Assembly (NCBI GenBank): GCA_963680875.1
Contig: OY804577.1
Span: forward strand, 104,605,906 to 104,669,905
Reading direction: 5' to 3'
From: Bathymodiolus brooksi
Taxonomy: Eukaryota > Mollusca > Bivalvia > Mytilida > Modiolidae
DNA: 64,000 bases
Position numbers and translations under genes: made by a program. The notes under the pieces are model-generated. The model had not been told where the DNA came from and ran no database searches. It was given only the letters and a program-made list of their open reading frames with translations. This document shows positions 55,861 through 64,000 of the stretch, one piece after another. Position 1 is the first letter of the stretch, and each line of letters starts with the position of its first letter.

Positions 55861-57139
55861 TCCAATTCGATCTAACCATTTGTGAACTGTTTTCGAAAAT
55901 GTTGTTTCAATTAGCCCCTGGGTATATCAAGGTATGGTCGCAATGAAATTTCAAAATACACAAAGAAAAAATGGATTCTGGAACCACCAAAAACAGAAAT
56001 TTAAAGCATAATATATCGTAAAGTAAATAATATTCACATATGCCGAATATAGGTCCAAAATTCCAAGCAGAACTATCCAAAATCCTTAAATTTTAGCGAA
56101 CGAGAAATGCACGTCATCTTGATCTATAATCCCTTTATAGCCAAACTGTCGAAGCATAACATTTATTTAACTGTAAAATTCACAAATAAAATTCACCCCC
56201 CCCCCTTTTTTCCATTTTTTCTTGTTTAAATCAATGATAAACAATATTCCAGAATCAAACGAATGAATAAATATAACATAGATTTCCTTTACATGCATCT
56301 TTTTACCATGCGGAGTCAGTGTGTTTTATATCGGTCATCCAATCAGGACGCTCATTATTCTTGTCCAAGATAAAAATACACCGCTTCAACTCGTAAATTT
56401 ACATAGAAGTCGCAGATATGTCGTCATGAAACTTCACACATGGTTTTGTCTATCATATTTCTTGAAGACAAACATAATATTTTATTGCATTTATCAATAT
56501 TTTATGAGTATCAACAGTTTTTTCAACACCTTATCTGTTTCTCGATACAGCCGCCCGATTACAGTGACCCATGACCCACTTTAGCACGTTCCACCAGTTT
56601 TTTCTTAGCAATGTTGTTTAATTAACTTTTGCTGTATTAAACCACTTCATTGATTAATTATACCGTGTGTTTAAAACACGGGTGTTCACTTCCTATATAA
56701 AGACATATACAGACGTGCCGCTGGAACGGGTCGACTTTTTCAGTTTTCATATATTTAATTGGGTCGTAAAATTTTCCACTTCAATATATCAATGGGTGGG
56801 GATTTTTAAGCTATGATATATCAATGGGTCATATTTCTACAAACCCATGCTGCTGTTTTATTACAAACACAAATATTTTATGATTATGTAATAATTAAAA
56901 ATGATAAAGTGTAAAATTGATCTATGTGTGTTTAACTTGAATTTAAGTCTAATATATGACTGAATCTGAATAATACACCAAAATGGTGTTGTCTACAATT
57001 TTTTCACACATATATATTTGAAAGAAAATCAAAACAATATTTAGCTTGGTTGTTAAGGTTCTGCCGAATGGTTGAAGTCGTACAGAAAAGGTGGATGGTT
57101 TCGATGTTCTTTCGGTAATTAAGTAAACGTTCCAGAGAA
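55861..57139. other. no gene recognised
   Basis: AT-rich. Contains a C-run (near 56197-56206) and frames of under 90 codons that resemble nothing I know. Confidence 0.45.
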
Positions 57140-57440
57140 TACCGAATCGGCAATCAAAATGGATAATCCAGAGAAACTGGACACATAGGGTAAACAAGAT
57201 GAAGACAAACTAAACAAAATACAACGCAATATGTATTGGACAACACTATGAACAAATAAACACAAATAACAGAAATAAGACATGAGTCCTCCTACAAACA
57301 ACTGGAGTTAAAGATGAATGGACCATCGTTTTTATGATGCGGAAATCGTAACGGACATCACAACACGGAACTCAGAACGTAAAAACACATAATAGAACAA
57401 CACAAAAAATAAAAAGCAACACGGACCGTTACTTTCCAAT
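57140..57440 (+). repeat. dispersed repeat copy (5' part), single-copy form
   Basis: AATCCAGAGAAACTGGACA, CAAATAAACACAAATAACAG, CCTCCTACAAACAACTGGAG, GATGCGGAAATCGTAACGGA and AACTCAGAACGTAAAAACAC in order. Here the segment that forms the 42-bp array at 40470 is present once. Confidence 0.65.
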
Positions 57441-58503
57441 ACAAATTATCATGGATTGAAATTATAAGAAACTAAGCCCATATTGTCTGATTCCGTATTC
57501 ATTAAAACTCGATAAATATACATTTTCTAGACTTGTTGATAACGTGTATTGTGATGATAACTGCTGCTTGAATTAACCGGAACAGAAGGGATGACGTCAC
57601 TAATATTGTCAGAATGTCTTACAGACGGGAAATCTATGATATCTGCCATTATCATACTACATTCTAATTTCACTGTAATCACAAAAAAAAATCAAACTGT
57701 TCTTTTCATCAACTTCGATGCACAAAATAAGAAATACACCCATACAGTTAGAACTCTCGACATATGAAACGAATATTATTGTGGAAACCATAAATCTCTC
57801 ATTAAAGTGTATATCATTATTGCAATCTACTTCAAAATGGAAAATATAAAGCCCCGTACTATCTACAGTTCGGATCTTGACCTTTCTAATTGTTATTGTA
57901 ACTTTTAAGAAATTATAATGTAATAACATATTTCGTCATCTTGTATGAAAAGATAATCGTGTCTTTTAAATAGAACAAGGACAAAACGTTCTCAAGGATT
58001 CGCAACGTTTGCATATTTTGAAATGGGTACAATATTTGTATAAAGTCATTAAAAGCATGCACAGTGTTAGTAAATACACGCTAGATGAAACAGAAGAGGC
58101 AATCCTGAATGGACAATACAGAGACACTGGCAGCATTGGACACACATGATTCAGGACGAAGACAAAGACGAATTCCTCTTCACTGTGACACAAGCAAGCA
58201 AATGATAAAATTTTGGTATAAGACTAGATACCTTTGAACATGCTTTTTCCCCTATCCAAAACCGCTCTTCAAAAAATGTTTTTCTGACAACCCCTCCCCC
58301 CCTCCCTAAAAAAAAAATCATGGCAATATTGATCGTTGGTGCATTTTTGGGGAATGCTAGATCACCATTGTAATCCTTAATTAATAACACTAAAGGCATT
58401 GCACAGTAAATAATGTTATTGTCTAAATAATTCACATTTTTAAGCTGAAACACAGACATAAACAAGTAATTACACTGTACTGATTATTGGAATTATGATA
58501 TAC
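57441..58503. other. mostly featureless, with one diverged dispersed-repeat fragment
   Basis: About 58060-58190 carries CCTGAATGGACAATACAGAG and ACTGGCAGCATTGGACACAC, the first blocks of the dispersed repeat. Nothing else recognised. Confidence 0.45.
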
Positions 58504-58671
58504 AGCAATATGAAAATGGTAAACTCAGAACTTATGTTACTTTTAAGTCTCATTTAGGATTTAAAAATATCCCCCAATAAGTTTTGATAAAAGAAGGCGT
58601 ATATATTCACATAGACATCCTCTTCTACTTAATGGTGCCCAGTGTGTGGTGAAGGAAGAAATAGATTATAA

Positions 58672-58868
58672 ATTAAATTTGTTCGTCTTTACCTCAAGTT
58701 ATTTGTAGGAGAGAACATGTCATATTTACGTTATTTGTGTTTGTTTGCGTATAGTGGTGTCCAACACATATTATATTGCGTTTCGTTTTTCTACGTCTTG
58801 TGTACACTATGTTGCCAGTTTCTCTAGATTGTCCATTTTTGATTTCCCCTTCGGTATTATCTAAGGTT
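58672..58868 (-). repeat. dispersed repeat (5' part), macro-unit 1
   Basis: Minus strand ATGGACAATCTAGAGAAACT, CAAACAAACACAAATAACGT and TCTCCTACAAATAACTTGAG. Confidence 0.6.
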
Positions 58869-58984
58869 TATTTTCTAGTAGATTAGAAATTAAATTAATT
58901 AGATACTACTTGACGGAATGTTGAATCGAGTGCACAACAAATTATATTGAAGACGTCATACCCTGTCATGACGGTTTATTGTGA

Positions 58985-59103
58985 ATGGGAATACACCTCC
59001 CCATGAGAGGGATTCGAACTCCCAACTTTAGTGGTGATAGGCACTGATTACATAAGTAGTTGTAAATTCAACTACCATACGATCACCACCACTACGACCC
59101 TAC
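58985..59103 (-). mobile_element. SINE family 1 head, macro-unit 1
   Basis: Minus strand tRNA-like head with B box GGGAGTTCGAATCCC and CTATCACCACTAAAGTT. The body and tail are missing. Confidence 0.6.
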
Positions 59104-59830
59104 GATCTATTATCCGGTTTTCGATATTTTAACGAAACAATAAAAAACAATTGTTTTTCTTCTTATTATCTTTATTTCTCGAGTTCAATTAACTTCATTC
59201 CACTTCAGGGTGAAGTTAAAACTTGGAATAAACTTTCTGACAATTTTTATTTATTTATTGATTTTAACATGTACTTTAAAGCGAGAGAAAATAAAATATT
59301 ATCACTAATTTATGAAGAGATTCGTTCGTGCATAAAAGATTAGCAAACTCTGGGGGTGTAACACATTGCACTTTTACTTCTGGGTTTTTTAACACATACC
59401 ATTGACGCCTTCACGAACAACAATCTTAGTAATAAACAATTTTAAGTTCATTAATAGTACAATAAATGATTTTAGAAATGTACTATTACCAATATAAATA
59501 CGGATACCATATTGCAAAATCTAAATGTTTGATATTAAAGGTGACTAAAGTGGCCACATTATAAACAAGGAATTTGGCTAAACCTGTTGGCATATATTCT
59601 ATCTGGTTATTTGTAGACACATTGATTAAGCTGCTGAAATACTGCAAATTATAGACCTTCTTAATTTTGTAATAAAAACGTAGATATTAAATATTGTGCA
59701 CAGACGTTTCCAAACGTTTATTTCCTACAGAAATTTTGATTTTTTTTCTATAGTTTACCTATAAATTCTAATAGATATGATTTTGAAGCATTACATTTGA
59801 ACCTTATTTAGCGTATGCGTAGTTAGTAAA

Positions 59831-60493
59831 AACATCTGTTCTATGTAACAATACATATATCTATGTGCTAGGTAATATTACAAATACCTCTGTTCTAGGT
59901 AACATTACAAATACCTCTGTTCTAGGTAACATTGCAAATAACTCTGTTCTAGGTAACATTACAAATACCTCTGTTCTAGGTAACATTACAAATACCTCTG
60001 TTCTAGGTAACATTACAAATACCTCTGTTCGAGCTAACATTACAAATACCTCTGTTCGAGGTAACATTACAAATACCTCTGTTCGAGCTAACATTACAAA
60101 TACCTCTGTTCTAGGTAACATTACAAATACCTCTGTTCTTGGTAACATTACAAATACCTCTGTTCTATATAACATTACAAATACCTCTGTTCTAGGTAAG
60201 ATTACAAATACCTCTGTTCTAGGTAAGATGACAAATACCTTTGTTCTAGGTAATATTACAAATACCTCTGTTCTATGTAACATTCCAATACCTCTGTTCT
60301 ATGTAACATTACAAATACCTCTGCTCTTGGTAGCAGTACAAATACTTCTGTCCTAGGTAACATTACAATTACCTCTGTTCTTGGTAACATTACAAATAAC
60401 TCTGTTCTAGGTAACATTACAAATACCTCTGTTCTAGGTAACATTACAAATACCTCTGTTCTAGGTAACATTACAAATACCTCTGTTCTAAGT
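59831..60493. repeat. 27-bp minisatellite, about 25 units
   Basis: Unit core AACATTACAAATACCTCTGT followed by TCTAGGT. Because 27 is divisible by three, frames stay open on both strands (NITNTSVLG and MLPRTEVFV). A one-base loss near 60286 breaks them here, which argues against coding. Confidence 0.95.
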
Positions 60494-60661
60494 AGCAATA
60501 TGAAAATGGTAAACTCAGAACTTATGTTACTTTTAAGTCTCATTTAGGATTTGAAAATATCCCCCAATAAGTTTTGATAAAAGAAGGCGTATATATTCAC
60601 ATAGACATCCTCTTCTACTTAATGGTGCCCAGTGTGTGGTGAAGGAAGAAATAGATTATAA

Positions 60662-60858
60662 ATTAAATTTGTTCGTCTTTACCTCAAGTTATTTGTAGGA
60701 GAGAACATGTCATATTTACGTTATTTGTGTTTGTTTGCGTATAGTGGTGTCCAACACATATTATATTGCGTTTCGTTTTTCTACGTCTTGTGTACACTAT
60801 GTTGCCAGTTTCTCTAGATTGTCCATTTTTGATTTCCCCTTCGGTATTATCTAAGGTT
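60662..60858 (-). repeat. dispersed repeat (5' part), macro-unit 2
   Basis: Counterpart of 58672-58868. Confidence 0.6.
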
Positions 60859-60974
60859 TATTTTCTAGTAGATTAGAAATTAAATTAATTAGATTCTACT
60901 TGACGGAATGTTGAACCGAGTGCACAACAAATTATATTGAAGACGTCATACCCTGTCATGACGGTTTATTGTGA

Positions 60975-61093
60975 ATGGGAATACACCTCCCCATGAGAGG
61001 GATTCGAACTCCCAACTTTAGTGGTGATAGGCACTGATTACATAAGTAGTTGTAAATTCAACTACCATACGATCACCACCACTACGACCCTAC
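60975..61093 (-). mobile_element. SINE family 1 head, macro-unit 2
   Basis: Counterpart of 58985-59103. Confidence 0.6.
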
Positions 61094-61825
61094 GATCTAT
61101 TATCCGGTTTTCGATATTTTAACGAAACAATAAAAAACAATTGTTTTTCTTCTTATTATCTTTATTTCTCGAGTTCAATTAACTTCATTCCACTTCAGGG
61201 TGAAGTTAAAACTTGGAATAAACTTTCTGACAATTTTTATTTATTTATTGATTTTAACATGTACTTTAAAGCGAGAGAAAATAAAATATTATCACTAATT
61301 TATGAAGAGATTCGTTCGTGCATAAAAGATTAGCAAACTCTGGGGGTGTAACACATTGCACTTTTACTTCTGGGTTTTTTAACACATACCATTGACGCCT
61401 TCACGAACAACAATCTTAGTAATAAACAATTTTAAGTTCATTAATAGTACAATAAATGATTTTAGAAATGTACTATTACCAATATAAATACGGATACCAT
61501 ATTGCCAAATCTAAATGTTTGATATTAAAGGTGACTAAAGTGACCACATTGTAAACAAGGAATTTGGCTAAACCTGTTGGCATATATTCTACCTGGTTAT
61601 TTGTAGACACATTGATTAAGCTGCTGAAATACTGCAAATTCTAGATTTTCTCAATTTTGTAATAAAAACGTAGATATTAAATGCTGTGCACAGACATTTT
61701 CAAACGTTCATTTCCTACAGAAATTTAGATTTTTTTTTTAATAGTTTTCCTATAAATTCTAAAAGATATGATTTTGAAGCATTAAATTTGAACCTTATTT
61801 AGCGAATACGTAATTAGTAAAACAA

Positions 61826-63163
61826 ACATCTGTTCTATGTAACAATACATATACCTCTGTTCTAGGTAACATTACAAATACCTCTGTTCTATGTAACATT
61901 ACAAATACCTCTGCTCTATGTAACATGACAAATACCTCTGCTCTATGTAACATGACAAATACCTCTGTTCTAGGTAGCATTACAAATACCTCTGTTCTAG
62001 GTAACATGACAAATACCTCTGTTCTAGGTAACATTACAAATACATCTGTTCTATATAACATTACAAATACCTCTGCTCTATGTAACATGACAAATACCTC
62101 TGCTCTATGTAACATGACAAATGCCTCTGTTCTAGGTAGCATTGCAAATACCTCTGTTCTAGGTAACATGACAAATACCTCTGTTCTAGGTAACATTACA
62201 AATACCTCTGTTCTTGGTAACATTACAAATACCTCTGTTCGAGGTAACATTACAAATACCTCTGCTCTATGTAACATTACAAATACCTCTACTCTATGTA
62301 ACATTACAAATACATCTGTTCTAGGTAAGATGAAAAATACCTCCGTTCTAGGTAACATTACAAACACCTCTATTCTAGGAAACACTACAAATACCTCTGT
62401 TCAAGGAAACACTACAAACACCTCTGTTCTATGTAACATTACAAACACATCTGTTCGAGGTAACAGTACAAATACCTCTGTTCTTGGCAACATTACAAAT
62501 ACCTCTGTTCTTGGTAGCAGTACAAATACCTCTGTTCTAGGTAACATTACAAATACCTTTATTCAAGGTAACAGTACACATACCTCTGTTCTTGGCAACA
62601 TTACAAATACCTCTGTTCTTGGTAGCAGTACCAATACCTCTGTTCTAGGTACCATTACAAATACCTTTATTCAAGGTAACAGTACACATACCTCTGCTCT
62701 TGGTAGCAGTACAAATACCTCTGTTCTAGGTAACATTGCAATTACCTCTATTCTTGGTAGCATTACAAACACCTCTGTTCTAGGTAACATTACAGATACT
62801 TCTGTTCTATGCAACATGACAAATACCTCTGTTCTAGGTAAGATGACAAATACCTCTGTTCTAGGTAACATTACAAATACCTCTGTTCTATATAACATGA
62901 CAAATACCTCTGTTCTAGGTAAGATGACAAATACCTCTGTTCTAGGTAAGATGACAAATACCTCTGTTCTAGGTAACATTAAAAATACCCCTGTTCTAGG
63001 TAACATTACAAATACCTCTGTTCTAGGTAACATTACAAATACCTCTGTTCTAGGTAACATTACAAATAACTCTGTTCTAGGTAACATTACAAATACCTCT
63101 GTTCTAGGTAACATTACAAATACCTCTGTTCTAGGTAACATTACAAATACCTCTGTTCTAAGT
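61826..63163. repeat. 27-bp minisatellite, about 50 units, with higher-order structure
   Basis: Same unit as 59831-60493. Variant units (CTCTATGTAACATGAC, TTCTTGGTAGCAGTAC, TTCAAGGTAACAGTACACAT) recur in order; for example, TTCAAGG units at about 62563 and 62671 are 108 bp (4 units) apart. Confidence 0.95.
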
Positions 63164-63331
63164 AGCAATATGAAAATGGTAAACTCAGAACTTATGTTAC
63201 TTTTAAGTCTCATTTAGGATTTGAAAATATCCCCCAATAAGTTTTGATAAAAGAAGGCGTATATATTCACATAGACATCCTCTTCTACTTAATGGTGCCC
63301 AGTGTGTGGTGAAGGAAGAAATAGATTATAA

Positions 63332-63528
63332 ATTCAATTTGTTCGTCTTTACCTCAAGTTATTTGCAGGAGAGAACATGTCATATTTACGTTATTTGTGT
63401 TTGTTTGCGTATAGTGGTGTCCAACACATATTATATTGCGTTTCGTTTTTCTACGTCTTGTGTACACTATGTTGCCAGTTTCTCTAGATTGTCCATTTTT
63501 GATTTCCCCTTCGGTATTATCTAAGGTT
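63332..63528 (-). repeat. dispersed repeat (5' part), macro-unit 3
   Basis: Counterpart of 58672-58868. Confidence 0.6.
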
Positions 63529-63644
63529 TATTTTCTAGTAGATTAGAAATTAAATTAATTAGATACTACTTGACGGAATGTTGAATCGAGTGCACAACAA
63601 ATTATATTGAAGACGTCATACCCTGTCATGACGGTTTATTGTGA

Positions 63645-63763
63645 ATGGGAATACACCTCCCCATGAGAGGGATTCGAACTCCCAACTTTAGTGGTGATAG
63701 GCACTGATTACATAAGTAGTTGTAAATTCAACTACCATACGATCACCACCACTACGACCCTAC
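63645..63763 (-). mobile_element. SINE family 1 head, macro-unit 3
   Basis: Counterpart of 58985-59103. Confidence 0.6.
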
Positions 63764-64000
63764 GATCTATTATCCGGTTTTCGATATTTTAACGAAACAA
63801 TAAAAAACAATTGTTTTTCTTCTTATTATCTTTATTTCTCGAGTTCAATTAACTTCATTCCACTTCAGGGTGAAGTTAAAACTTGGAATAAACTTTCTGA
63901 CAATTTTTATTTATTTATTGATTTTAACATGTACTCTAAAGCGAGAGAAAATAAAATATTATCACTAATTTATGAAGAGATTCGTTCGTGCATAAAAGAT

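Larger units (their letters stand above)
58504..64000. repeat. large tandem repeat, units of 1990, 2670 and at least 837 bp
   Basis: Unit starts AGCAATATGAAAATGGTAAA at 58504, 60494 and 63164. Each unit has about 1.3 kb of nearly identical unique-type sequence followed by a 27-bp minisatellite. The unit length differs by about 25 minisatellite copies. The third unit runs off the window. Confidence 0.9.

Noticed and set aside
61925..63217. 430-codon frame of NITNTSVLG repeats (apparent N-glycosylation-rich protein)
   Set aside because: The 27-bp unit is open on both strands, the sister array at 59831 is frame-broken, and there is no start context, signal peptide or unique domain.

Overview
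This is eukaryotic, AT-rich animal DNA. The mix of elements points to a mollusc, probably a gastropod: tRNA-derived SINEs with a 3' tail reading GTTGAAAGTGG..TTAAACACC, a second SINE family ending in (CACT)n, Tc1-like transposase remnants, a LINE with two ORFs, and a dispersed repeat that I know from bivalve and fish sequence. The species cannot be fixed from the sequence alone. There is no prokaryotic, viral or toxin gene here. Host coding content is very low, and most of the window is repeats and segmental duplication.

Layout. (1) 1-5762: unique flank with one small intronless gene (3600-3824), a possible orphan exon (near 1400) and a G-rich MITE (4877-5150). (2) 5763-37759: an amplified, rearranged region. 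It holds an inverted left arm (5763-10093), two nearly identical tandem units offset by exactly 9459 bp (A, about 12.1-20.7 kb; B, about 20.7-30.2 kb; plus the start of a third), and an inverted right arm (33.07-37.76 kb). Two 1265-bp copies of one element (E) lie in opposite orientation between the arms and the units. The region carries six copies of a 104-residue coiled-coil protein gene in two subtypes, three dead Tc1-like transposases, many SINEs, and 167-176-bp tandem arrays. (3) 37760-43153: SINEs, a decayed reverse-transcriptase remnant, and a dispersed repeat whose internal 42-bp segment has expanded to about 47 copies, ending in a coding-like tail. (4) 43154-46140: a 29-bp satellite of exactly 103 units. 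(5) 46141-50578: AT-rich DNA with two full-length SINEs, each flanked by a 12-bp target-site duplication. (6) 50583 to about 55860: a nearly intact non-LTR retrotransposon on the minus strand, with one nonsense codon late in ORF2. (7) 55860-58503: mostly featureless. (8) 58504-64000: a large tandem repeat (units of 1990 and 2670 bp plus a partial third), each unit holding a 27-bp minisatellite.

Main biological point. The seven small genes (one 74-residue and six 104-residue) are not histones. Each has a TATA box, shared upstream motifs (TGTCATYTTGA and TTGACACA) and, downstream of the stop codon, a 16-nt stem-loop of the replication-dependent histone mRNA type, followed after 12-13 nt by a purine-rich element like the U7 snRNA target. 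This suggests a non-histone gene family processed, and perhaps cell-cycle regulated, like histone mRNA. The family has been amplified locally in a palindrome-rich region whose junctions suggest integration of a circular unit and a later inversion between the two E copies. The near identity of A and B means an assembly artefact must be excluded first.
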